NCBI GenBank assembly: GCA_903868115.1
Contig: CAIPUA010000088.1
Span: 1 to 34,819, forward strand
Origin: an uncultured Holophagaceae bacterium
GTDB lineage: Bacteria > Acidobacteriota > Holophagae > Holophagales > Holophagaceae
Direction: 5' to 3'
DNA length: 34,819 nt
The notes under the pieces were generated by a model that was not told where the DNA came from, made no database searches, and saw nothing but the letters and a program-made list of their open reading frames with translations. The position numbers and the translations under genes are program-made. Below, piece after piece: positions 1 to 8,086 of the stretch. Position 1 is the first letter of the stretch, and each line of letters starts with the position of its first letter.

Positions 1-2
1 CC

Positions 3-569
3 AAGCAGCGCGAGACCCTCAGGTTCCTCGAGGGAACCCTCTTCTCGGACGCCATGTTCAAGGTGAAGCCCGAGCTCCTGCGCAAACTGACCCTCGACCG
101 CACGAACTTCGGCCCCACCAACCAGGACTACGACCTGGGCGCCCGGGTGCTGGGGATCCAGCGCGGCGTCCTGAACCAACTCACGGATTCGTCCGTGGCC
201 CGGCGCATCCTCAGTTCCGAGGCCAAGGCCACGGAACCCAAGCAGGCCTTCCGCCTCACCGAGCTCTACGACAGCCTGCAGAACGCCATCTGGAGCGAGC
301 TGAAGGGCGCCAGGGACATCTCCGCCCTCCGGCGCAACCTTCAGCGGGAGCACCTGCGCATCATCGCAGGCCAGGTGGTGCGGCCCGCCCAGGACCTACC
401 CGCCGATGCCCGTGCCTTGGCACGTGAGAGCCTGAAGGGCCTGCAGGCCCAGCTGAAGGCGACCGCCGCCAAACCCGGCTTCGGCAAGGAATCCAGAGCC
501 CACGTCCAGGACAGCCTGTCCCTCATCGAAGAGACCCTCAAGGCCAGCCTCCAGAAGGCCGGCGTGTAG
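3..569 (+). CDS. Zinc-dependent metalloprotease with DUF4953-type C-terminus (3' fragment)
   Basis: The reading frame is open from the window edge, so this is the C-terminal part of a longer gene. The visible ~188 residues match, from memory, the tail of large secreted zinc-dependent metalloproteases of the DUF5117/DUF4953 family. Features are an LDRTNFG...YDLGARVLGIQRGVL segment, a helical section ending in LRRNLQREHLRIIAG, and a PADARALARESLKGL segment. The HExxH active site would lie upstream of the window and cannot be checked. The ATG at 54 is internal, because the frame upstream of it stays open and looks coding. The gene ends 36 bases before a strong terminator hairpin, so it is probably the last gene of its transcript. 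Family assignment is fairly sure; substrate is unknown. Confidence 0.75.
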   Translation, partial: KQRETLRFLEGTLFSDAMFKVKPELLRKLTLDRTNFGPTNQDYDLGARVLGIQRGVLNQLTDSSVARRILSSEAKATEPKQAFRLTELYDSLQNAIWSELKGARDISALRRNLQREHLRIIAGQVVRPAQDLPADARALARESLKGLQAQLKATAAKPGFGKESRAHVQDSLSLIEETLKASLQKAGV

Positions 570-605
570 CGCGTCCCCACGGCGCGGGCTCGCCACTCGG
601 CACAT

Positions 606-637
606 CGCCCCCCGGCCTCTACCCCGGGGGGCGTTTT
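606..637 (+). terminator. Rho-independent terminator after the metalloprotease gene
   Basis: A perfect 10-bp stem (606-615 with 624-633, arms CGCCCCCCGG and CCGGGGGGCG) encloses an 8-nt loop and is followed directly by TTTT. It lies 36 bases past the metalloprotease stop codon. Confidence 0.85.
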
Positions 638-761
638 CGCGCGTCTCCAGACGGAAGCGCCCCTGGGTCTACTCAGGATGAGTAAGCCGCTGGCCACGAC
701 TATCGTCGTGCATCCCGACCTTCAAGGAGTGCGCGGCTTCAACCTTGCGACCGACGAGTCA

Positions 762-1017
762 CTACTTGCTTTTTCCCGCGTGGAGTCTCAAAAGCGATGC
801 CACGGCGAGGCCCCCGAGGGGTTGCGCCTTCTTGGTGGCATCGTTCACCTGAACAATGACGGTGAGGGCGGTCGCAACGCACGTCCCCTTCTGGAACAAG
901 CCCTGCTCGATGGTGACTGAACTCGACCCTATCCTACCGATCGGTATCGCAGTATCGGAGCTTGTCCGAGGTGATGACTGCGAAGTCCCCGATGTCTGGG
1001 TTTTCCTTCTGATCCAT
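762..1017 (-). pseudogene. Acyl-CoA thioesterase (hotdog fold) with its middle deleted
   Basis: On the minus strand an AGGAGG ribosome site precedes an ATG at 1017. It opens a frame starting MDQKENPDIGDFAV and reaching LRYCDTDR, the start of a 4HBT/YbgC-like acyl-CoA thioesterase, where RYCDTDxxGHVNN is expected. A stop follows at once. In another frame, from about position 940, the text continues IGSSSVTIEQGLFQ...CVATALTVIVQ, which matches the C-terminal half of the same family, and ends at 762. About 50 residues of the hotdog core are missing and the two parts are out of frame, so this is a dead gene with a preserved start signal. Family recognition is from memory; the frame break is visible. 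Nothing else was seen in 638-761 or 1018-1070. Confidence 0.7.
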
Positions 1018-1070
1018 GGATGAGCCTCCTGCCCTTCCCCTTCGCCATCACGCCTGAAGTTGCACAAAGA

Positions 1071-3368
1071 CTACTTCCAGTTGTAGGTCAGGCTCACGCC
1101 GAAGATGCGGCCGGGCTGGGAGTAGCGGGGGATGTAGGCATCGCCGGCAGAGGAGCCGCGGACATCCTCCCAACGCCAGTAGGTTTTGTTCAGCAGATTG
1201 AAGACGCCACCCTGAATGCGCCAGTCGCCCTTCCACTGGAAGGTAGCGAAGCTGATGAGGTCCAGCTTGGCGTAGCCGGGAGAAAGGAAGGGGTTGATGT
1301 AGTCGTTGGAGGGGTCCAGGGCCACATCGCCGGCCCGCTTGGCGGACACGACGGTCAGGGTGGCATCCGCACCCCAGCGCTCCCGCTGGTGGTAGCCGAT
1401 GCCCAGCGAGGCCCGCAGGGGGGCGACACTGTTGATGGGGGCCTTGGTGCGTTGGTCCTCGCCCTTGGCGTAGGCCAGGGAGAGGTTCGAGCGCCAACCC
1501 TGGAAGAAGACGCAGCCCGCCCGCACCTCGGCTCCCTGGATCAGGACGTCCTGGATGTTCTGATACTGGAAGGTATAGTCGATGCCCGAGGCGGGGTCGG
1601 GGCCCAGGTTCACATCCGTCATGAAGTTGCTGTAGCGATTCTGGAACACGGCGAGACCCAGGTTCCAGGAGTCCCCCTCGCCGCGGAGGCCGCCCTCATA
1701 GCTGCGGCTGCGCTCGGGCTTCAGGTCGGGGTTGGGGATGATGCGGTAGCCCGAGGCGAAGGAGGTGAGGGTCATGTTCGTGTAGTCATAGGGGGGGTTG
1801 CGGAAGCCCTGGGCGTACTGGGCATAGGCCGTCCACGTGGCGTCCAGCTTGCCGATGATGCCCAGCTTGGGGGTGACGGCGGTGTTGGAGATCGAGGCCG
1901 CCTCGGCGCCCAGCACGTTCCCCAGTTCGTAGACCGCGTCTGGGTGGGGAGTCAGGGTGTATTTATCGACGCGCAGGCCCGGCACGAAGGACCAAGTGCC
2001 GCTGGGGCTGAGGATCTCACCCTGGAGGAACAGGCCCTGGGTGCTGGTGGTGGAGTCGGGGATGAGCTTGGTGGGGTAGGATTGGCCCGCCACGATGTGG
2101 GTCATGACGCCGGTGTTGAAGGTGTACTGGCTGCGGTCGTAGGGCTCGGAGGTCTCGGTGCGGTTCAAGTCCAGGCCGAAGAGCAGGCGGTGGAACCAGT
2201 CCCCCACGGTAAAGCGGCGCTCGACCTGGGAGCGCAGGCCCCAAATCTTCTGGTCGAAGGTGTAGTCCGTGAAGCGGACCGTCTCCAGCATGGGCGTGAC
2301 GGTCCGCTTCTCGCGGAACTCGTCCGTGTGCTCCAGGCTGTTGGCGGTCTGGTAGAAGGCGCGCCATTCCACCCGCTGGAGGTAGGCTGAGTCGTCCTCG
2401 AAAATGTGCTCTACGCTGAACTGGTTGCGACGATTTCGGTCGCTGCCCTGGTCCTTGATGACGAAGGTGCCTGGCGTCATGAAGGCCGGGCCGACCAGGT
2501 TCAGCAGGTTGATCTCGTCCTTGCGCTCGAAGCCCTGGAAGCCTAGGCGCACCTGGTTGTGGCCGTTGGGTTTCCACCCCAGCTTGCCCAGCACGCTGGT
2601 GGAATTGACGGCCATGGGATTGGGTTGGCCGGCGGCAGGCGTGGTTTCATTTCCCACCCGGTAGGTGGTGGTGAGGATGCCGTCCCAGCTGCCCCGACGC
2701 CCGGCCACGATGGCCGTGGTGGACTTCTGGTTGTTGACGCTGGTGTAGCCAACCTTGAGGCGGCCCGCAAAACTGCCGCTGGCGCTGAGGATGTCTGCGG
2801 GGTCCAGGGTGGTGTAGGTCACCACCCCGGCCAGGGCGTCACTGCCATAGAGGGCGGAACCCGAACCGCGCAGGATCTCCACGCGCTTGAGGGTGTCCAG
2901 GTCCACGAAGTCCCGGCTGAGACCGCGGGAGGCCTCGGCGCCGTCCGGCAGGTTCACCCCGTCCACCAGGATCAGGACCCGGTTGCCGCCGATGCCGCGG
3001 ATGCTGAAGCTGGAGGCGCCCTGGCGGTCCGGCTGGTTGCCCACCTCCACACCCGGCTCATTGCGGGTGAGATCGATGATGTTGGTTACCAGCTGTCGCT
3101 CGATCTCCTTGTCCGTGGTCACGGTGACGGTGGTGGTGGTGTCCTTCTCCGCGCGCTCCGTGCGGGTGGCGGAGACCATCACCACCGCCGAAGGGACATC
3201 CTCCTTCTTGGGCTTCTTGGCCTTCTCCTCGGCCTTCCTGGCTTTGTCATCAGCCTGCTTGGTGGCCGGAGCCACCTGCTGCGGAGGCTCTGCGGCTCGC
3301 AACCGGGTGCCGGTGAGCACCAGGGCCAAGCCAGAAAGCAGGATGGGGAGGGAGAAGGGTGGGCGCAT
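1071..3368 (-). CDS. TonB-dependent outer-membrane receptor, haem/haemoglobin-receptor-like
   Basis: About 765 residues. The start at 3368 is chosen because it begins a clear signal peptide (MRPPFSLPILLSGLALVLTG...RAAEP); the longer frame upstream has no such signal. A Lys/Ala/Glu-rich segment (about residues 35-60) is followed by a TonB-box-like stretch (VVMVSATRTER) and a plug domain (about 60-180, with SIRGIGGNRVLILVDGV and RVEILRGSGSALYGSDALAG). The rest fits a 22-strand beta-barrel ending GVSLTYNWK, with the aromatic near-terminal residue expected of outer-membrane proteins. A GFRNPP...IPNPDLKPE box resembles the FRAP/NPDL region of haem receptors, so haem or haemoglobin is the likeliest ligand, but vitamin B12 or a siderophore cannot be excluded. 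It stands alone between a dead gene and cheY, with no TonB or ABC partner visible. Confidence 0.88.
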   Translation of the reverse strand: MRPPFSLPILLSGLALVLTGTRLRAAEPPQQVAPATKQADDKARKAEEKAKKPKKEDVPSAVVMVSATRTERAEKDTTTTVTVTTDKEIERQLVTNIIDLTRNEPGVEVGNQPDRQGASSFSIRGIGGNRVLILVDGVNLPDGAEASRGLSRDFVDLDTLKRVEILRGSGSALYGSDALAGVVTYTTLDPADILSASGSFAGRLKVGYTSVNNQKSTTAIVAGRRGSWDGILTTTYRVGNETTPAAGQPNPMAVNSTSVLGKLGWKPNGHNQVRLGFQGFERKDEINLLNLVGPAFMTPGTFVIKDQGSDRNRRNQFSVEHIFEDDSAYLQRVEWRAFYQTANSLEHTDEFREKRTVTPMLETVRFTDYTFDQKIWGLRSQVERRFTVGDWFHRLLFGLDLNRTETSEPYDRSQYTFNTGVMTHIVAGQSYPTKLIPDSTTSTQGLFLQGEILSPSGTWSFVPGLRVDKYTLTPHPDAVYELGNVLGAEAASISNTAVTPKLGIIGKLDATWTAYAQYAQGFRNPPYDYTNMTLTSFASGYRIIPNPDLKPERSRSYEGGLRGEGDSWNLGLAVFQNRYSNFMTDVNLGPDPASGIDYTFQYQNIQDVLIQGAEVRAGCVFFQGWRSNLSLAYAKGEDQRTKAPINSVAPLRASLGIGYHQRERWGADATLTVVSAKRAGDVALDPSNDYINPFLSPGYAKLDLISFATFQWKGDWRIQGGVFNLLNKTYWRWEDVRGSSAGDAYIPRYSQPGRIFGVSLTYNWK

Positions 3369-3541
3369 GGATCTCTCGGAGCAGGATGTGGAAGGTCGGG
3401 GGCACGCTAAGGAAGATCTTACTGCCCTCCGTGTTCCCCGCACCCTTGCAACCCTCTCGGTATCGGCTGCGCCGATTGACGAGACAAACTGAAATTTCGC
3501 GTGCCCTGTATTTTTGAGAACGGGGTTGGAGTGGAATGGGC

Positions 3542-3922
3542 CTAGAAGAAATCACCCAGGCACGCGGCCATCTTGGCGGCCAGATCATCGGGCGCGAAGG
3601 GCTTGACTAGATAGTTGGCGGCCCCGTCGTGGATGAAGTCCAGGATGCGGGTGCGTTCGGATTCCGTGGTCAGCATCATGACGGGGATGGACTGGAAGCG
3701 CGGGTCCTTCTTCATGGCCAGCAGCGTTTCGCCGCCGTCCATCTCGGGCATGTTCACATCCAGCACCACCAGGGCGATATCCGCGTATTCCTTTTCCAAC
3801 ACCGCCAGAGCCTCCCGCCCATTGGCGGCCTCCAGGATCTCCATGCCGAGCGTGGCGACGACGCGCCCCACGATCCGGCGCATGGTGGCGGAATCATCGA
3901 CGGACAGAATCTTGTTGGCCAT
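3542..3922 (-). CDS. cheY: CheY-type single-domain response regulator
   Basis: A 126-residue receiver domain with nothing attached. The acidic pair is D9/D10, the phosphoacceptor is D55 in VVLDVNMPEMDG, the switch threonine is T85 in MMLTTES, and the conserved lysine is K107 in YLVKPF. It should accept phosphate from a CheA kinase and signal to a motor or other effector; no CheA lies in the window. It is the third gene of cheB-cheR-cheY, starting 10 bases after the cheR stop, so translation is probably coupled. The MANKILSVDDSATMRRIV start is typical of chemotaxis CheY proteins. Whether it acts on flagella, type IV pili or a non-motility output cannot be told from sequence. Confidence 0.92.
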   Translation of the reverse strand: MANKILSVDDSATMRRIVGRVVATLGMEILEAANGREALAVLEKEYADIALVVLDVNMPEMDGGETLLAMKKDPRFQSIPVMMLTTESERTRILDFIHDGAANYLVKPFAPDDLAAKMAACLGDFF

Positions 3923-3932
3923 GATGTCCCCC

Positions 3933-4781
3933 CTAGCCGATCCGGCTGCGATAGTAGGTTCCCGACCCGTGGGACCGAGGTTCGAAGAGGTCCGGGGCGT
4001 TCTGGAGATTCTCTACGGCGCTGGTGAAAAAGTAGCCGCCCTGAGTGGTCAACCGGGCGATGCCCTCGAAGATCTGGCGCTTGAAGGCATCCGAAAAATA
4101 GATCGTGACGTAGCGACAGAAGACGATATCGAAACGGCCCAGGGAATCAGGCGCGTCCTGGAGATTGAACTTGCGCAGGGTCACCATTTTTTTCACGGCA
4201 TCATCTAGCACCCAGACCTGGCCATCCTGCCGGAAATAGCGGGCCCGAAAATCATCGGGCATGCCCCGACCCAGGGCAGAGGAATCGTAGCGGGCCGCAC
4301 GCGCCAGGAACAGCGCGGAGGGGGAAATGTCCGAGGCCACGATCTCGAACTGATCCGGCCGCAGTCCCGGATGCTCCCGGCAGTATTCCTGGATGGTCAT
4401 CGCAATGGAGTACGGCTCCTGGCCCGTGGAACTGGCCGCGGACCAGATGCGGATGCGGAAGCGAGCACCCGACAGCAGGTGGGCGCAGAACTCCGGCAGC
4501 ATGACTTCCCGCAGGATCTGAAAGGGATGTCCATCACGGAACCAGAGCGTTTCATTCGTGGTCATGGCATCCACGATCTTGTCCCGCAGCGCTGTGCCCG
4601 TTTCTGCCGAAGCTAAACGGTAGAACGCCCCGTAGTCCGCGCTGCCCGTTTCCGCCAGCAGTCCGGCCAGCCGGGTTTCGATCAGATAGGCCTTTTCCTC
4701 GCCCAGCAGGATGCCGCAGTTCTTTTCGATGTAGTCCCGCATGAGTTTGAACTCATTCGGTTGGATGGTTTCATTCGCCAT
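3933..4781 (-). CDS. cheR: Chemoreceptor glutamate methyltransferase CheR
   Basis: 282 residues, the usual CheR length. The N-terminal all-helical domain (about 1-80) contains GILLGEEKAYLIETRL and the TTNETLWFRD motif. The Rossmann-like SAM domain follows with IWSAASSTGQEPYSIAM as the cofactor loop and FDIVFCRYVTIYF near the C-terminus. The enzyme transfers methyl groups from SAM to receptor glutamates in chemosensory adaptation, opposing CheB. The canonical CRNVLIYF motif reads CRYVTIYF here, an Asn-to-Tyr change in a well-conserved stretch. The gene overlaps the end of cheB by 11 bases and precedes cheY by 10 bases, so the three form one translationally coupled unit. No receptor gene is in the window. 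Confidence 0.93.
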   Translation of the reverse strand: MANETIQPNEFKLMRDYIEKNCGILLGEEKAYLIETRLAGLLAETGSADYGAFYRLASAETGTALRDKIVDAMTTNETLWFRDGHPFQILREVMLPEFCAHLLSGARFRIRIWSAASSTGQEPYSIAMTIQEYCREHPGLRPDQFEIVASDISPSALFLARAARYDSSALGRGMPDDFRARYFRQDGQVWVLDDAVKKMVTLRKFNLQDAPDSLGRFDIVFCRYVTIYFSDAFKRQIFEGIARLTTQGGYFFTSAVENLQNAPDLFEPRSHGSGTYYRSRIG

Positions 4782-5913
4782 GTCGCCTTCCTCGTGAGGC
4801 CAGTTGGTTCACACGGTAGCCCAGGGCGGCCAGAGGCACCCGCTCATCAGAAAGGCCCGCCTCGTCCACCGCCAGTGGCATGCCATAGACCACACAACTG
4901 TCAGCGCCCTGAGAAAGGCAGTAGCAGCCACGCCGTTTCATGGCGCGCACCCCCTCACGGCCATCGTTCCCCATGCCCGTCATGATCACGGAGAGCATGC
5001 CACCGTCAAATTGGGCGGCGATGGAACGGAACAGGACATCCACCGAGGGGCGGCAACTGTTTTCCGGTGGGTTCTCATTGAGGCCCACGATCAGGGCCTC
5101 GGGTTCCGTATCGGTGGCCGGTCGCCGGCGGACAACCATGTGCCGACCCCCTGGCGCGATGTAGACCCTGCCGGAACGAATGGTTTCGCCTTCCGAGGCC
5201 TCGCAGACTTCGAGCTTGGAGCGCTTATCCAGGTGCTCCGCCAGGGAGGCCGTGAAGCCCGCCGGCATGTGCTGAACCAGCAGGATGGGCAAAGGGAAAT
5301 CGGCTGGTAGCCCGGGGATGAATTCGCCCAGCGCATTCGGACCGCCGGTGGAAACCCCCACACCAAGGACTTCGAAGCGCAGGGGCAAGGGCGCGGTGTG
5401 GGCCGTCGCGGCGAGGCGCGGAGGCGCCGGTGCCGGCGGCGGGGTTGCCGTCACCTTGGGGGTGGAACTGGATGGGGCCGGAGCCTCGGCGCGAAGATTG
5501 TGGCGCATGCGGACATGGCGCAGGAGCGGCTTCAGGGTCTCCTTGAGTTCCCGGCGGCTGGCTTCGGGATCGTTGCCTTCGGGCTTGCGGACGAAATCCA
5601 GGGCGCCCTGCGCCAAGGCCTGGATGGTGGCTTCGGCAGCCCGGGCGTTCTGCCCACTGATCATCACCACCGAGATGTCCGGATAGAGTCTGCGGATGTG
5701 GCTCAGAGTCTCCAGACCATCCATCTCAGGCATTTCGAGATCCAAGAGCACCAGATCCACCGGCCCCTGCTCGAGGCGCGCCAAGGCCAGCCGTCCCTGA
5801 GGCGCCGTGGCCACCACCTCCGCATCGCCGAGGCCCTCGATGACATCCGAAAGGATGCGGCGGTAGGTCACGGTGTCATCCACCACCATGACGCGAAGGG
5901 GATCGAGACTCAT
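4771..5913 (-). CDS. cheB: Chemotaxis response regulator / protein-glutamate methylesterase CheB
   Basis: 380 residues with the standard two-domain layout. Residues 1-140 form a receiver (acidic pair D12/D13, phosphoacceptor D58 in LLDLEMPEMDG, K110). A Pro/Ala-rich linker spans about 142-178. The C-terminal esterase domain carries the catalytic triad: S188 in GVSTGGP, H215 in QHMP, and an Asp in MTGMGNDG near residue 310. It removes receptor methyl groups and can deamidate glutamines, with activity raised by CheA-dependent phosphorylation. It is the first gene of cheB-cheR-cheY. Its upstream region (5914-6081) is shared with the divergent CheR-like cassette, so the two units could be co-regulated. 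The linker is longer and more proline-rich than in enteric CheB. Confidence 0.95.
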   Translation of the reverse strand: MSLDPLRVMVVDDTVTYRRILSDVIEGLGDAEVVATAPQGRLALARLEQGPVDLVLLDLEMPEMDGLETLSHIRRLYPDISVVMISGQNARAAEATIQALAQGALDFVRKPEGNDPEASRRELKETLKPLLRHVRMRHNLRAEAPAPSSSTPKVTATPPPAPAPPRLAATAHTAPLPLRFEVLGVGVSTGGPNALGEFIPGLPADFPLPILLVQHMPAGFTASLAEHLDKRSKLEVCEASEGETIRSGRVYIAPGGRHMVVRRRPATDTEPEALIVGLNENPPENSCRPSVDVLFRSIAAQFDGGMLSVIMTGMGNDGREGVRAMKRRGCYCLSQGADSCVVYGMPLAVDEAGLSDERVPLAALGYRVNQLASRGRRHGE

Positions 5914-6081
5914 CTTGAATTCCTTAGCGCATTCGTCGTTCGATATTCGTGATCGGCCTGAGATAAGTCTAACTCAAATATGAGAACACAATTCGACATT
6001 TCCACCTTCGTGTCTTTGATCTGGGCAGAATGGTATGGGGTCACTTGTTCCATTTCCCCCCACCGAAAGCAGAGCCGAAGC

Positions 6082-6696
6082 ATGGCCTACACTTCCTTTT
6101 TCAGGGATACCGACGCCTTGAATGCCATTGGCGACATCGCCGTACCGGCCCTGGCTCATTGGCGGGCGATTCGCGTCTGGGATGCCGGGTGTGCCACCGG
6201 CGAAGAACCCTTCACCCTGGCCATTCTTTTTGCCTCCAAACTGCGACCTTTCCCCTTCCGCAATCTCGACATTCTGGCGACCGACTACGAAGAGAGTAGC
6301 TTCCCGCAATTCGCCGACCAGATCCGCCTCGGCCGTTACAGCCGCAAGGATATTTTCTGGGTGCCCCAGGAGCCACGGGACCTCTACTTCGAGCCCACCG
6401 AAGACCCGGAAGTGTTCCAGCTCACGCAGCACATCCGGGATCGCGTCCGCTACATCCAGCACGATCTCCTGACGCTGGTACCGCCGGAAACGGGGCAGTC
6501 ACTCATCGTCTGCAAGAATGTGCTGATGCATTTCACGCCCGAATATCAGATCAAAGTTCTCGAAATGTTCCACCAGTCCCTCGCCCCTGGAGGCTTCCTG
6601 GCGCTGGATGGGAACCAGGCCATGCCCGAGGTGTTTGCAAGCCGTTTCGTGCGCCTGGAACCCGGCGCCCCGCTCTTCCAGAAGCCGACGGATTGA
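6082..6696 (+). CDS. CheR-like SAM-dependent methyltransferase lacking the CheR N-terminal domain
   Basis: 204 residues. The frame is also open from an ATG at 5980, but MAYTSFFRD at 6082 matches how I recall members of this short CheR-like group beginning, and the stretch before it does not look like protein. Motifs are VWDAGCATGEEPFTLAI (SAM loop), LATDYEES (acidic loop), IQHDLLTL and LIVCKNVLMHF, the counterpart of CheR's CRNVLIYF. The N-terminal helical receptor-binding domain of CheR is missing, so its substrate may not be an MCP. It heads a tightly packed four-gene run (methyltransferase, MBL hydrolase, HDAC-like, GNAT-like) and faces away from cheB across about 170 bases. The methyltransferase call is solid; the substrate is unknown. 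Confidence 0.82.
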   Translation: MAYTSFFRDTDALNAIGDIAVPALAHWRAIRVWDAGCATGEEPFTLAILFASKLRPFPFRNLDILATDYEESSFPQFADQIRLGRYSRKDIFWVPQEPRDLYFEPTEDPEVFQLTQHIRDRVRYIQHDLLTLVPPETGQSLIVCKNVLMHFTPEYQIKVLEMFHQSLAPGGFLALDGNQAMPEVFASRFVRLEPGAPLFQKPTD

Positions 6697-6699
6697 GCC

Positions 6700-7317
6700 A
6701 TGCGTGTCATCCCACTGCATCGAGAGGACCCCTCCGACTATTCCTGCATTGCCTACTGGGTGCTGGGTGAGAACAACACGCCCTCGGATCGCAATACGCT
6801 CATCGATACGGCCAGCACCGATCCCGAAAATCTGGCCTTTTTCCTGCGAGAAATGGTCCTGCAGCCTAAAGGCATCGGGAAGAAGGCCGTGGAACAGGTC
6901 ATCCTGACCCATAGTCATTTCGATCACTCGGGCGGCGTGCCAGGCATCGACGAGCACTTCCATCCGGCCACCTATTCCTGGCTTCCAGCGGGCAGATCTC
7001 ATAAAAAAACCCGGGACGGCATGTCGCTGACCGTGGGCGACCAGAGCGCCACCCTGTTACACACGCCGGGTCATTCGGAAGATTCCATGTGCGTGTTTCT
7101 TCCCGAGACCGGCACCCTGTTTTCCGGCGATACCCTGTACCGCATCACGGACCATCTCGGGGCCTATCCCAAAGCCTATCTGGATACGCTGGAACGCTTG
7201 GCCCAACTCGATATCCGCACCATCTTGCCCGGCCATGGTCATGCCATCACGCAGGACGCTCTCGCGTTCATCCGTGTGTGTCTGGGCAATGTGCGCCAGT
7301 CCCTTCTGCACGATTGA
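6700..7317 (+). CDS. Metallo-beta-lactamase-fold hydrolase
   Basis: 205 residues. The metal-binding HSHFDH motif is at residues 71-76, followed by a second histidine in LLHTPGHSEDS, an Asp in LFSGDTLY and a final His in LPGHGHAI. This is the full set expected for a dinuclear-metal hydrolase of the glyoxalase II-like superfamily, with no signal peptide. The ATG lies three bases after the stop of the CheR-like gene, with little ribosome site of its own, which argues for translational coupling. Glyoxalase II-like thioesterase activity would fit beside acyl-transfer and deacylation enzymes, but that is inference. The N-terminal MRVIPLHREDP...YWVLGE stretch is family-typical. Confidence 0.85.
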   Translation: MRVIPLHREDPSDYSCIAYWVLGENNTPSDRNTLIDTASTDPENLAFFLREMVLQPKGIGKKAVEQVILTHSHFDHSGGVPGIDEHFHPATYSWLPAGRSHKKTRDGMSLTVGDQSATLLHTPGHSEDSMCVFLPETGTLFSGDTLYRITDHLGAYPKAYLDTLERLAQLDIRTILPGHGHAITQDALAFIRVCLGNVRQSLLHD

Positions 7318-7324
7318 ACACTCG

Positions 7325-8086
7325 ATGAAACTGGTCTACGACGAACGGTTCCGCGATTCCCGGTACGCCGAGGACAATGCCGCCATGCCGGGTCGGATCG
7401 AGGCCGCAATGAGCGGACTCATGCAGAGCCCGTGGGATCGCGTCGCACCGGTCCCGGCCACGGTGGAACAGCTGCTGCTCGCGCATGACGCAACGTATGT
7501 CGAGCGAGTCGCGGCAGACAAACCACGCTTCGCCATGGCAAGCCTAGCCGTCGGCGGTGCCATTCTGGCGGCCCGCCTGGCGCACGGCGGAGATCCCGCC
7601 TTCGCATGTGTCCGGCCTCCAGGACATCACGCCGCACGCGAGGAAGCCTGGGGGCATTGCACCTTCAACAATGTCGCCCTCGCGCTGCTCGTCATGCGCG
7701 CTGAGAAACGCATCGACCGCGCCTTCGTCATCGATATCGACGCCCACACCGGGGATGGCACGCGCAAGGTGCTCGCTCCCTGGCCCGAGGCTGAGGTCTT
7801 CAATCCCTTCGCGCCCGATGCCAGGGAATATCTGGAACTCGTTGAATCGAAGTTGTCCGCCATCCAGCGTACCGATATCGTGGCCGTCTCGGCCGGCTTC
7901 GACGCCTATCGGCTCGATGTTGGCCACAAGCTTGATACCCCCGATTTCGAGCGGATCGGCACGCTTGTTCGCGTGGCATCCAAGCGTCTGTGCCGCGGGC
8001 GGCGTTTCGCCGTGCTCGAAGGTGGCTACTACCTGCAAGACCTGGGGGCCAATGTGCTCGCCTTTTGCCGGGGGTTCGCGGGATGA
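7325..8086 (+). CDS. Histone deacetylase / acetylpolyamine amidohydrolase-fold protein
   Basis: 253 residues from the ATG at 7325, seven bases after the previous stop. Earlier in-frame starts lie inside the MBL gene. The arginase-deacetylase fold is recognised by RPPGHHA (tandem catalytic histidines H101/H102), FNNVALAL, DIDAHTGDGT (zinc ligands D139 and H141), SAGFDAY (third zinc ligand D193) and EGGYYLQDL, which carries the transition-state tyrosine. The usual DxHHGNG reads DAHTGDG, so the second His is Thr; zinc ligands are kept. At ~250 residues it is shorter than the 300-370 of most class II deacetylases. It probably removes acetyl or other acyl groups from a lysine or amine. Its stop overlaps the start of the next gene, a GNAT-like acetyltransferase, suggesting opposing acylation and deacylation. 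Confidence 0.87.
   Translation: MKLVYDERFRDSRYAEDNAAMPGRIEAAMSGLMQSPWDRVAPVPATVEQLLLAHDATYVERVAADKPRFAMASLAVGGAILAARLAHGGDPAFACVRPPGHHAAREEAWGHCTFNNVALALLVMRAEKRIDRAFVIDIDAHTGDGTRKVLAPWPEAEVFNPFAPDAREYLELVESKLSAIQRTDIVAVSAGFDAYRLDVGHKLDTPDFERIGTLVRVASKRLCRGRRFAVLEGGYYLQDLGANVLAFCRGFAG

Noticed and set aside
678-920. 80-codon plus-strand frame
   Set aside because: It lies opposite the thioesterase remnant, whose family motifs explain the minus strand better.
1020-2390. Long plus-strand open frame opposite the TonB receptor gene
   Set aside because: It is a Gly/Val/Ala-rich shadow of the receptor gene with no family resemblance; the minus strand encodes a textbook TonB-dependent receptor.
5950-5957. 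GCCGATCA on the minus strand before cheB, resembling a flagellar sigma-28 -10
   Set aside because: Seven of eight bases match the -10 but the expected TAAA -35 is absent at the right spacing, so it may be chance.
5980-6081. N-terminal extension of the CheR-like protein
   Set aside because: No ribosome site at 5980 and the extra 34 residues do not look like the family; MAYTSFFRD at 6082 does.
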